From the NCBI GenBank assembly GCA_003013855.2, contig ML058526.1:62001-126000 (forward strand): a stretch of 64,000 nt of DNA, in the 5' to 3' direction. Under the pieces are notes generated by a model. It was not told where the DNA came from. It saw only the letters and a list, made by a program, of their open reading frames with translations, and searched no databases. Positions 10,302 to 20,660 of the stretch are shown here, piece after piece; within the stretch, counting starts at the first letter, position 1, and each line of letters opens with the position of its first letter. This stretch comes from Liriodendron chinense (lineage: Eukaryota > Streptophyta > Magnoliopsida > Magnoliales > Magnoliaceae). The translations under genes were made by a program, and so were the position numbers.

Positions 10302-10440
10302 GGTTTTGGGATCAAAGGTTTGGATGGAGAGGCTTGAGGCTGACTGGATGAGCGATCTTCTTTAAGTAGCTTCTGTCTTCAGCCGCAAGGAGACTCGACG
10401 ACACACTAACCATAGTAATTGACAAATCTTTGCATTAACA

Positions 10441-10771
10441 GATCCATCTATGTTAGATATGTTGTGATGATTTGATTGCTCTATATTCCGATTGGATAGG
10501 GATAGAACTCCGATTCCAATTGAGTGATTGGCTTAAATGGTATGAATTGATATTGTGAATGATTATAAGTGGATCCTTCGTGCTCTAGTGTTTTATTTTC
10601 CTGATTTAATAAATAGTTTTATGTTCTTAATTTCTATCCATTAATACAAATCCGAATTTAGCCCATCCTAGTTATAACATTTAGAATTGTTACAACAATC
10701 CCTGAGGATCGATCTCGGTCTTACCGAGAATTATTACTACATCGCAGCCTTGCACTTGAGGCGAGCGAACA
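10441..10771 (+). mobile_element. 3'-terminal part of an Athila-type LTR interrupted by the Sirevirus
   Basis: Ends with the segment shared by all Athila-type LTRs here (GGTCTTACCGAGAATTATTA, then GCCTTGCACTTGAGGCGAGC and GAACA). The rest of the LTR should lie left of the window beyond the Sirevirus. No PBS follows, so this was a 3' or solo LTR. Confidence 0.78.
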
Positions 10772-11317
10772 GTTTTTAAGTAATAGAGACATTCATAGAC
10801 AATCAAAAGCATTCACAAATGTACACAATGAGAAAGATAACGCAAGGTGAATTTTATTTTAGAGATTCTGAGATCTTGTACATTCTATGCTGTGAACTAG
10901 TCACGAACCCTTAATTACATCAATGGATGATTACCCTTGATTAAAAGGCAAAAGTAAATGTATGCAGCATAATAGATAAATTAAATAAAGCGTTAAGAGA
11001 GCATAAACATGAATAAAACACACAACAAACAACACGAGAATTTTTACGTGGAAGCCCTCGCAGGAGAAAACCATGGCATAAAGCTACAAAATTCCACTAT
11101 GAATGAGTTGTACAATAGATGAAGTGTTCGGAAAGAGGCCCAGATAGATCGATCAGGTAATCAAGTCATCAAGGACTATGGTCTTTAAGTTCACAGTCGT
11201 AGAGAACAAGTTTCAAGTTCCTTATGGTTGAGCCATCGTTTAGAAAAGTTAAATGCTTGTCCCATGTTCTTTTGGGTGTTCCTACTTACAAAACAGCTAG
11301 GATTTTAATCGAGTTAT
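10772..11317. other. Decayed LTR-like intergenic sequence
   Basis: No coding sequence. The stretch around 11035-11085 (TTTTTACGTGGAAGCCCTCG, then GGAGAAAACCATGG) resembles motifs common in copia LTRs read in reverse. I cannot assign a family. Confidence 0.4.
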
Positions 11318-13625
11318 ATATCACAGTGCCAGTGACCGTCGCTGAGGATTAGTGACCACAGGAAGACATGCCAGAATTCTCATGTAGTGTAACATAGTGC
11401 CAGTGACCGTCGCTATGGACGGGTGTCCACAGGAAGACACGCCATAGATTTCATGCTTAATACAATGCTAGTAACCGTCGCTGCGGACAGGTGACCACCG
11501 GAAGGCATATTACGGCTACAATATGATACAACACAGTGCCATTGACCATCGTTGCGGACGGGTGACCATAAGAAGATACATCATGGCTGCCAAATGGTAC
11601 ATCATAGTGCCAGTAATCGTAGCTATGGACTGTTGAGCTTCCATTTTATAAATATTCTAACCCATTACATCACATTATATGCATGGTTTGCATACTTTCA
11701 AGACTAATCTAATACATGTTTTTGTGATTGTAGGAATGAGAGGGGGATTTCACTAATTCATGGTTAAAAGAGTCACTTTGTATGCCTTGAAGATCAAAGA
11801 AATAAAGGACAAGAGATGGAGGAAAGATACAATGCAATGGAGGAAGAAAAGTATGAAAAAGTCACAATTTATAGCCTGACTGGCCGCCCAGCCGCTCAAA
11901 CCCTCTAGAAACTGCAATTTCTTTGGAGTGATTTTATGAAGGCCGACCTATGGTCGGCCATGCACTTTCTAAAGCAGATTTTAAATACATGCAGTCCTAT
12001 TTTTTATTTTTTAGCATAGTTTTTGGGGGCCATCTTGATGATATTTGGAAATCCAACATGTCCATGTCAAAGAGGAGGTCAACGCCGAAATAACCCAAGT
12101 AGTTTCGTGTCGATCGGAGCTACGGATTGACCGTGGTGGCTAAAATAATACGAACTGTCTAGAAAGTTTTCAGATTTTGCTACTCAACACTAGAATGGTC
12201 CAGGTGGCCCATCATTGATGATATGAAAAATATAATTTTACCATCTTTTAGAATATATATATATATATGAATAACCACAAAGTTTCAGGTCAAAAGGATG
12301 TGTGGTTTGATCGTAGCGGTTGAAGAAAGATGGACCATCCAGAAAGATTCAACTGCACAGATTTTATAAAAGGCCCAAGTGTTCTAATTTTCACACCCAA
12401 TTCTGGAATTGATTTGTAAACTCTAATTCATCTATCATCTAAAGGAGGAAGGTTTCTACTAATGTTCTAAATTTGAGATCAATCCGACCTCTGTACACTC
12501 CGTAACGTTGAAAGCAAGATGACTGGTTCTAGAGGTACCTGAATTGTGCGATTTTGAGAGGCGGTCGCTGATCTGATTGGTGGACCCATTTAGAAGATAA
12601 TCTTTGAAATGTAAACCATCTATGAGGAAGATCAAGTTTCAGGAAAGCTACAAATCAAATTTGAAGGCAATCCGACCATTGGTTAAGCCGTACCAAGTGA
12701 AACAAAGTTTGTTATGTTGCAGGTACTCTTGCTGTATTATAAAAGGAGGTGCTCTCTTCTATTCCAAAGTAAGCAAGGATGTGGGAAGCAAGGAGTTCAA
12801 GTCCTCGGATGCTACCTAGCCTCCTACAGATAGTCTTTCTTCCTTTTCTTAGTCCTAGTTCTAGTTTTAATATGCTTTTTCTTAGTTAACCTCTTAGCTA
12901 GATCTAGAGGTGAAGTTTGTAGTTTGTTTCAATTCTTTAATTCTTTTATTTCAAGTAACCTTTTCTTAATTTTGGATTTAGAACTTCTAGTTTGAATAAA
13001 TCTTGGATTTTTAGATGAATTATGAGAGTTTGTGTACTCCGAACATGAGTCCTTGCAATTCTCTGAGGTTGCCATGATGGGTTTGTTTAGATTCGAATTG
13101 TAGTAACCCCAGAGCATGCCATAGTCTCTTGGCATGGCTGTTACTTTGAAGGCTACAAGTTTGAGTTCTATGTGCTTTATTAGAACTAGAAATCTGATTT
13201 TCAGATTTAAGTGAGACTCTTTATGCTTGAATGTTATATCATCCAATTAGATTAGAGATAGGACTTTGATTTTAATTGTGTTGTGCTTAGATGAATGGAT
13301 TGGTATTGAACTACTACAAGTGGATCCTTGATACTCTAGTTCTTTCCAAATCTTAGATTTTCCTGTTTTATGTTAAAAACTATTTTCCTAAACTTCTTAG
13401 ATTCTAGTTATTGGAGTAGTTGGAATTTTTACTTATTTCCCTGTGGATTGACCTCGGTCTTACCTAGAATTATTACTACAACGCAGCCTTGCACTTGAGG
13501 CGAGCGAATACGGACGGATGACCACTGGAAGACACATTATGGCTGTCGGGTGGTACAACACAATGTCAGTGACCGTCGCTGCGGACGGGGGACCATAGGA
13601 AGATACACCGCAACTACCTGAGCTG
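11318..13625. repeat. ~70-bp tandem repeat array split by a solo LTR
   Basis: About six units with consensus core CAGTGCCAGTGACCGTCGCT followed by GCGGACGGGTGACCA. Four lie at about 11318-11600. A fifth is split between 11601-11630 and 13511-13558 by the solo LTR, and a sixth follows to about 13625. Confidence 0.85.
11631..13510 (+). mobile_element. Solo Athila-type LTR, 1880 bp
   Basis: Begins TGTTGAGC like the LTR of element C and ends GCGAGCGAATA, where relatives end GAACA. Flanks TGGAC (11626-11630) and CGGAC (13511-13515) are a TSD with one C/T change; the array consensus has CGGAC. No internal region is present, so it formed by LTR recombination. It has a GGCCGACC-TAT-GGTCGGCC inverted repeat near 11942-11960, a (TA)n run near 12250-12266 and TATAAAA at 12738-12744. 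Confidence 0.88.
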
Positions 13626-14122
13626 CCCAACTGACGGACCTCACTTTGGATGGGCAATACATCAACTAGTTTTAGCGATAGCAATTCATAATGAAGTGTT
13701 TCATTTATTTTGGAACTCTTTGATTATGATTTTTTATGATAACCGTAGTCCCTTTGATTTAGTTTCAAGCCTCAATTCGGGATTAATATAGTTCATATAA
13801 TGGATATGAGAAGCATAGAGTAAATATGATACATTGCATGCTCGAGAGAGGATTTCACTTATGCTTAATGTTTAGTGCATCGGGTGAATTATGAACTTGA
13901 TTTGGTTAATCTACTTTATGTATATCCTTAATTTAACCATGTTATTGTTACTAATTGATACTTGAGAGATTGGATCACTCAGATGGGTTGTGTCAAGCTA
14001 TATTTCTTTGAGTGTTCAAGCTCGATGAGCTAGATTATGCATCTCAGAGTTTGAGAATGGCTAAGTATCGGGGCTGATATATACTTGTTTATGCCGATAA
14101 TTGATAAATGGTGGGGATTGGT
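13626..14122. other. Unassigned AT-rich sequence
   Basis: No ORF, RNA gene or recognisable LTR boundary seen. Probably old repeat sequence. Confidence 0.4.
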
Positions 14123-14485
14123 TGTTCGCTCGCCTTAAGTGTAAGGCTTGCGATGTAGTAATAACTCAGTAAGACCGAGGTCGATCCATAGGGAATTAGG
14201 GTAAACGATCTAAACTCTTCCAACAACTTCAATCTTAGTAATTTTAGAATTCAGTTTTCAAAAACTAAGTAAAACAGTAACTTTAAGAAAAATTTGATAA
14301 TTAATGAAATTAAGGCCTTAAGGATCCACTTGTAGTAGTCCAATGAGAATTCATTCATCCATGCATAAACACAACTAGATTCAAAGTACTATCTCTCATC
14401 TAGTTGGAAGATTAAGCATTCAAACACAAACAATTCCACTTAATTCAGAAAATAAGATTCTAGTTTTAAGGAAGCACATAGAACT
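14123..14485 (-). mobile_element. Truncated Athila-type LTR
   Basis: Starts with TGTTCGCTCGCC, the reverse complement of the Athila LTR end GGCGAGCGAACA, and matches the first ~360 bp of the next LTR at 14486. It is cut by the insertion of element A. Confidence 0.8.
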
Positions 14486-14975
14486 TGTTCGCTCGCCTCA
14501 AGTGCAAGGCTGCGATGTAGTAATAATTCTCGGTAAGACCGAGGTTGATCCATAGGGAAGGAAGTAAATAGTTTTAAACTATTCCAGCAACTAAGATTTA
14601 AGGGATTTGGAGATTCAATTTAGTAAACTAAACTAAAATAGTAATTTAAGAAAATTTGAGAATAAAGAGAGAACTAAGGCATTGAGGATCCACTTGTAGC
14701 AATCCATGTTAAGTCATTCACTCAAGCATGAAACGCAACTAGAATTGAAGTCCTATCTCTCATCTAGTCGAAAATAAACCATTGAAGCACAATAATCTCA
14801 TTCAAGTCAGAAATTCAAGTTCTAATTCTAATAAAGCAAATAGCATTCAAACATGTAGCCTTTGGAGTAACATCCATGCCAATGGACTATGGCTTGCTCA
14901 AGGGTAACTACAATTTGAATCTAATAAAATAAACATGACAATCTCAGAGAATTGCAAGGAATCCATGTTCGGGTT
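14486..14975 (-). mobile_element. Element A 3' LTR, distal part
   Basis: Left portion of the 1.43-kb LTR. It carries the conserved Athila-type LTR end and is interrupted at 14975 by element X, with GGGTT (14971-14975) as the left TSD copy. Confidence 0.87.
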
Positions 14976-16508
14976 TGTGGACCCTCGCCGATTTTTCCGC
15001 GCTCCCACACGACGTCGTTCTCCCTTTCCTTTCGGAAGAAGAAGAAGAAGAGGTGCGTGCGTGCGAAATCGCCGTTTGTGCCACTGGCTTGCCTCGTTTT
15101 CGAGGGCTTCGTTTGGTTGTCGTATTGAGCTGGATGTGCTTAAATGAATTTATATAAGACCAGAGTCGCCACTAGCCAGTTACTTCGAATCTACAGTCGG
15201 CTAGACCCCGTAGAAACGTTAGAGAAGGGAATCCGAAGATTCCTTCCTCTAAAATGACTCCTGTTGATCTGCGGTCAGAGATTCAAGGTAAGGGATCACG
15301 GTTACAGGGTGGGAAGAGGTTAGGCACCCCACACACTGCCCGTACCGAAGTACGGTCTCTACTTCACAGAATCGATCGGATACTTGAAAGTCTAGTTTAA
15401 TCCTCGTATATTCTCATGTATGATATGATGCATGAATGCGGGTCTGAACAGTAAGAGTTTCTGATGGGCAGGTTCCAACAACGGGCAAGCCCAGAGCGTA
15501 CGCTCGAACTGACAGGTGCTTAATGTAAGACGTATGCAGTGTGCTTGAATGATCAAGGTGTTTTATGGTGAAGCATGAATGCAGGTCTGAACAGTAAGAG
15601 TTTCTGATGGGCAGGTTCCAACAACGGGCAAGCCCAGAGCATACGCTCGAACTGACAGGTGCTTAATATAAAGACATATGCATGTGTACTTGACGGATCA
15701 AGGTGCTAGTAGTGAAGCAGGGGGGTTGGAAGAAAAGTAAATGTTGCACTTATGCTAGATGCGAATGAGATGATGCTGGAAAAAGAGTAGCTGGATGGAC
15801 GGAGGTGTCGCAAGGGTTGGCTTCGAGTGGCTGGATCAGGACTTGGATGGCTTGGGAGGCTTGGACCAGTGGTCAGGCTGGGCTGGACCAGGGTTAGACT
15901 CTCCTCACTCGGGCTCTCCTTGGTGGAAAAATGGGCTAAGGGTGAAGAGATGGACTCAGAGCTCTCGGGCTGAAATGGACTCGAATGGCCTGTTGAAATG
16001 AGAAGGGGAGGGGGGTATTTATAGCAGCGGACAATGGCAGATTGCGTAATTTTGTCCGGGCGGCCTGCCATGGGCTGCCCGTACGGCCGCTCCTCGGTTT
16101 CCAGCGAGTACGGTCGTTCCCTCGGGGCTGCTGTTGGACTCGCTGGTCGACTCAGTGAGTTGACTCAGCGGGTCGACTCGGTGGTTTGACTCGACGGGTT
16201 GACTCGACGGGTTGACTCGGTGTTTTGACTCGACGGGTTGACTCGACGGGTTGACTCAGCGGGTTAACTCAGCGAGTTGACTCAGTGAGTTTGACTTTTT
16301 TTTGGGTCTTTTTGACTGGACTTTTTTATGGGGGGTTTTTCAGGGTGGTGTTTAGGACTGGGTTGACTGGGTTCAGGCTTGAACTGGGCTATGGAATGGG
16401 GCTTACAAGGGTGAGTTTGGCTGAGTTTGGACTTGGGATTTGGGGGTATGGTCCTCCGTTCAACCAGCTATCTCTACCAACAGTGTAGCCGAAGGTGGGG
16501 TGTCTACA
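14976..16508 (-). mobile_element. Element X 3' LTR, 1533 bp
   Basis: Near-identical to 37696-39230. It contains a ~146-bp tandem duplication (about 15432-15576 and 15577-15716). It also has a short repeat of GGTTGACTCGACG type (about 16130-16285), and a minus-strand TATAAATA at 16016-16023 just downstream of a GC-rich palindromic block (about 16045-16115). Confidence 0.95.
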
Positions 16509-16521
16509 GATGCCCCTCTTT
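16509..16521 (-). promoter_or_regulatory. Polypurine tract of element X
   Basis: On the minus strand this reads AAAGAGGGGCATC immediately before the LTR start TGTAGACACCCC, fixing the orientation of X. Confidence 0.9.
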
Positions 16522-16604
16522 GGCAGAGGTTGCGTGCAACCGAATGCCAAAGCGAGTGGACACCCCACTTCTGACCCGGTCATTCATAGATCATGGTCTG
16601 AAAT

Positions 16605-17450
16605 CTTTGCTTGCTTTTGCATCTGTGCCAGTTGATCGTTTGGAGATCGCTCACTCGCACATACCGCGAGAGTTTGGAGAAAACGTTGCGATTGTCCCTA
16701 CAGTTTGCTGCAACCTGGGTACCCAATCGCAACCCTTCCATTCCCGATCGGTACTAACATCGGAAAGGTACAGCAGAGCCTCTGCGTCGACAGTCTTACG
16801 AGGTTACTGACCCTGTGATTGATTGTATGTTTGATGTTTTCCCAGATCACTCCAGGAGCACTTGTTTCGCTTGACTGTCAAAGTGGTTAGACGCCCTGCG
16901 TCCGATAGTCTTACGGGATTCTACTACGCCGACTTGGACTCAGTCAAGGTACTTCAGGCATCCACGCCTAGGTATGTGCGGGTGGGCTTTTCCACCCGAT
17001 CTGCTGGTTTCGATGCTTAGTTTGCAATTCATTCTTTCCTTGATTGTGGTCTGGAATCTTTGTTGTCCTTTGTATCTGAGTCAGTTGATTGTCTGGAAAT
17101 TGATAACTCGCACATACCGCGAGAGTTTGGAGAAAACGTTGCGATTGTCCCTGCAGTTTGCTGCAACCTGGGTACCCAATCGCAACCCTTCCATTCCCGA
17201 TCGGTACTAACATCGGAAAGGTACAGCAGAGCCTCTGCGTCCGTTAGTCTTACGAGGATGCTGACCCTGAGACTGATTGTGTGATGTTTGATGTTTTCCC
17301 AGATCACTCCAGGAGTACTTGTTTCGCTTGACTGTCAAAGTGGTTAGACGCCCTGCGTCCGATAGTCTTACGGGATTCTACTACGCCGACTTGGACTCAG
17401 TCAAGGTACTTCAGGCATCCACGCCTAGGTATGTGCGGGTGAATTCTTTC
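16605..17450. repeat. ~455-bp tandem duplication in the X 3' region
   Basis: Two units share long near-identical blocks: ACATACCGCGAGAGTTTGGA at about 16659 and 17112, and a block ending CACGCCTAGGTATGTGCG at 16980 and 17437. No coding sequence is conserved between them. Confidence 0.88.
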
Positions 17451-19100
17451 CACCCAATCTGCTGATTTGGATACTTGGGTTACAATTCATCGTTTCCACC
17501 TGTTCAAATGGTTTCTGTGACCGAGCCTTTTGGCTTTCATCTTTTTGTATCTTGGCATGTGGCACGACCGCACTGACACTGGAGTTCAGTTCGATCATAC
17601 TTTGAGTGCATTGGATCCGATGGTCTCCGGGGAAACCGCGAGACATCGGATCTTATTTGATTTTTGCGTTGGCTCCTACCCAAAGATATGGAAGATCTCC
17701 TGGTGTGTTGGAGGCAGAACGCTCTACTGAGAAAATATTTTTGGATTTTTGAAAAGATACCCACTCTGGGGAGTGATACTCCGTGGGGTTTTTATTTGCA
17801 AATAGAAAGATTTTTTGTCTTTTTGAAATGGAAATCTGGTTTGCATGTGCCTCCACTAGGGATGCCTGTGGGGTCTTTAGCTAACCGACTTTTATTTTGA
17901 AAGCAGGTAAACGTGATGATTAATGTGATGGATGCTGATGCATGGAGATGCAGGATGAATGCATGGTTTGGCTTATTCTCTTTTCAGTTCGATGATTTTG
18001 CTTTTGCTATGGGTGCAGAGAATTTTGAGCTTATTGCTTGCAGGGTTGTACTCCCTTGGGGATTTTTCTTTTTGATACGGAGGTTTGGACAGCGGGTTGG
18101 TCAAGATCCCGACCCGTGGTCGATCAGGTCCATCGTCCCAAGATGCTGTTTCTTTGTTAATGAGAATGTACGAGGATATTATTCAACTTCAAGATGTTTT
18201 TCTGGGCATACATGTGATTGAGATGGTGTTTGGTTGCCCGTTTTGGTCAAGATTCCAATTTGCGGGCGATTGGATCCGTCATCCCATACTGTGAAGTGAG
18301 CGGAGTTCAAGACTCCTGAATTGTAGTGCTGGGGATGCCAATTTTTGTGATTTTTGCAGATATTTGGATCCGAATCTTTACCTGAGCGGTCAGAGTAAAG
18401 ATCAGTTTATTGAAAACACAGGAAATATTTTTGGTGATTTTTGAAATATTTTGATTGAAAGCAAGGGAAATATTTTTGTGATTTTTGCAGATATTTGATG
18501 GAAATATTTTTGTGATTTTTGAAGAGATGATTTTGCAATGTTTTTGTATTTTGTGATTTTTCTGAAATGCAAGGAAAAGATATGGAATTTCCATCCACTT
18601 CCAGCTTCTACTGCTGGTAAGGCACCCGATCCATTTTACGTCAGCGAGCAAGACGAGTCTCACACAGTTAAGTGCCGTAGTTTTACATCTTCGGATGAGG
18701 GGATTTTGAGGGTTTTCAGTCAACACACCCACAAAGTTGCCTGTTCCTCATGTGCAATGCACATAGACCACGTATCGTCCGACGGACTCCTTCGGCCACA
18801 AGATGAGCCACATCCTCACATTTCCCTTAGTCAATCCAGTTTGGGGTCTTACGTTGCTCACAATTCCGTGAGGGTGAGCTCCACCTCCCAACAGCCTTAA
18901 TCCCCTTCATGAGTTCTAGGAACAGGGAACATCCGTCAGCTTCAACAGCAACTCCCAAATCAAGGTTGTCTATCACGGTGCGTTCAACACGAACAGGATT
19001 GCGGAATTTTGCCCGCCACAGCCCTTACCTGTTTAAGAGATTCCAGACACCCGTACGATCAAGTGTCAGCCATGTCTGGAACAGGTTAGGAAAGAAAGCC
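17451..19100. other. Non-coding X 3' region
   Basis: No credible ORF. About 18415-18560 is an AT-rich imperfect repeat built on GAAATATTTTTGTGATTTTTG. The rest shows no structure I can name. Confidence 0.5.
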
Positions 19101-20175
19101 CCTGAGAAGTTAATCCCAGTGTAGTTTTAGGTCTTCGGACCACTGGGGATAAATTGGTGCGTTTGAAACTAGTGGTGAAATTTTTTTTATTTTATATTGT
19201 ATCTATATTTTTTTTTTTGTTTTGAAAAGGTTCCAGATTTCAACTCGGGTGATCAAGATTGATACTGGTTTTTATGGAAAGCTTTAAAATATTTTTGGTA
19301 TTTTTGAAATGATCCGGGTTTATCGAACCATGGTCCCAACGGTCGAGGCCGATGCCGGTTTTTAGTTGAAAGTGAGAAAGGTCCCCCGAGAAATTAATCC
19401 CAGTGTAGTTTAAGGTCTTCGGACCATGAAACTGTACAAAAGAGGGGCAAACATGTTTTTTTTGTCTTTGGAAAAATGTCCGCTGTCAGCGGATGGACAA
19501 TCCAGACTGATGCTGGTTTTTATTGAAAATCTCTCGGGATGTCGATCCCGACGTAGTTTAAGGTCTTCGGACCAAAACTTTAAAAGCGGGGCTGGTAATA
19601 TATTTTTATGATTTTTGAAAATGTCCGGAGTCATTGATCTTGAGCAAACAAGACCGATGCCGGCTTTTATTGAAAATCTCTCGGGATGTCGATCCCGACG
19701 TAGTTTAAGGTCTTCGGACCCAGACTTAGTAAAAGGGGGGGGCAAACACATTTTTTTGTTTTTTTCGAAATGATCCAGATCATCAGATCTTGGCCTGAAA
19801 GGCTGGGATCGATGTTGGTTTTTATTAAAAATCTCTCGGGACGTTGATCCCGACGTAGTTTAAGGTCTTCGGACCCAAAACTTTAAAAGAGGAAAGACAT
19901 TTTTTTTGTTTTCTTTTTTTGGAAAAAATTCTGGGTCATCGATTCTGATTTTGATGGTCGAGATCGATACCCATTTTTATTAAAAATCCCTCGGGATCTT
20001 GATCCCGACGTAGTTTAAGGTCTTCGGACCCTGAAACTGTACAAGTGATGTATATATTTTTTTGGTTTTCTGAAAATGTCCGGAGCTACCAGATCTTGAA
20101 GAAGACTGATGCCGGTTTTATTGACAATCCCTCGGGATCTTGATCCCGACGTAGTTTAAGGTCTTCGGACCACGA
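19100..20175. repeat. ~150-bp tandem repeat with two conserved hairpins per unit
   Basis: Seven copies of GTAGTTTAAGGTCTTCGGAC occur at about 19121, 19404, 19553, 19700, 19854, 20010 and 20151. Five are preceded by an inverted repeat (TCGGGAT...ATCCCGA, in the last two extended to TCGGGATC-TT-GATCCCGA). Every copy contains GGTC-TTCG-GACC, which on the plus strand forms a UUCG-type stem-loop. Units are separated by T-rich spacers. Confidence 0.87.
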
Positions 20176-20524
20176 AACTGTATATGTGAACAGTAATCAA
20201 GGGCGGAGATTCTTGGGATTCTTCTTGGAATGGTTTGGATCATCTGGTCATGCCTTTGGATGGTTGAGATCATTGTTTGACCAAGTCAAATTTTTCTTTC
20301 TTTTTCTTGGAAATTCCATGGAACTTTTCCACATCATCCACCCAATTTCTCACCCATTTCTCATGAGATGAGATTTTGGTGAGATTTTCTCTTTTTTCTC
20401 ACCATTCTCTTCCATCACTTCATTCTTACATGAAGGTACAAGATTCACTTGCAACCACCCTTCCCAAGGAGGAGTTCTTCCCAAGGAGAGGGAGAGGGAG
20501 GTCGTTTCACCTAGGTAGAGGCTA

Positions 20525-20660
20525 GGACGGCCTCCCATGGGCCGCCCGCCCGGTCTCTGCCTCCTGGTCTCTTCAGGGGGCTGGGTAAAAGGGTGCCTTC
20601 CCCTTTTCTATATAACATGGGACACCCTCCCCCCCTCAAACGTGCAATCTCTCTCTTCTC
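20525..20660 (+). promoter_or_regulatory. Candidate promoter for the antisense genes of X
   Basis: A GC-rich palindromic block (CCATGGGCCGCCCG near 20536-20552) is followed ~60 bp later by CTATATAAC (TATATAA at 20609-20615). A C-rich tract and a CT-rich initiator-like stretch (20640-20710) come next. The same order (GC palindrome, TATA, C-rich tract) occurs at the LTR promoter. It points toward the plus-strand ORFs from 22718. Confidence 0.5.

Larger units (their letters stand above)
1..10440 (-). mobile_element. Sirevirus-like Ty1/copia retrotransposon, left LTR truncated by window
   Basis: Read on the minus strand the order is 5' LTR (8535-10440), Met-type PBS, gag, protease, integrase, RT, RNase H, a further sense ORF, polypurine tract, 3' LTR (1-878, incomplete). 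Integrase before RT is the copia order. The long LTR (~1.9 kb), two zinc knuckles in a large Gag, an extra ORF after RNase H and several CTCCCCCTTT-type purine tracts near the 3' end fit the Sirevirus (Maximus/SIRE) lineage. The visible LTR stretches differ at about 25 sites over ~830 bp plus two 21-22 bp slippage duplications, so this copy is older than X and Y. It is inserted into an Athila-type LTR whose end survives at 10441-10771. The TSD cannot be confirmed because the left flank is outside the window. Confidence 0.93.
8535..10440 (-). mobile_element. 5' LTR of the Sirevirus-like element, complete, 1906 bp
   Basis: Bounded by TG/CA: on the minus strand it starts TGTTAATGC at 10440 and ends TTTTCA at 8535. 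U3 contains the CCGATTGATCGG array (about 9541-10150). A TATA candidate is at 9523-9518. The downstream half carries the AGGGGGGTGAATAGG stretch near 8600, which a homologous solo LTR at 56270-58216 also has in modified form. Confidence 0.92.

Noticed and set aside
12604..13246. Short ORFs within the solo Athila-type LTR as possible small host genes
   Set aside because: They lie between LTR ends defined by a TSD, and no similarity between related LTRs preserves the frames.
15706..16071. 121-codon ORF found in both X LTRs (also 38429-38794)
   Set aside because: It covers the TATA region of the LTR on the same strand as transcription, is Ser/Pro low complexity, and the duplication is explained by LTR identity.
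16389..17307. Several 60-127 codon ORFs in the duplicated X 3' region
   Set aside because: None is preserved in the same frame between the two ~455-bp units.
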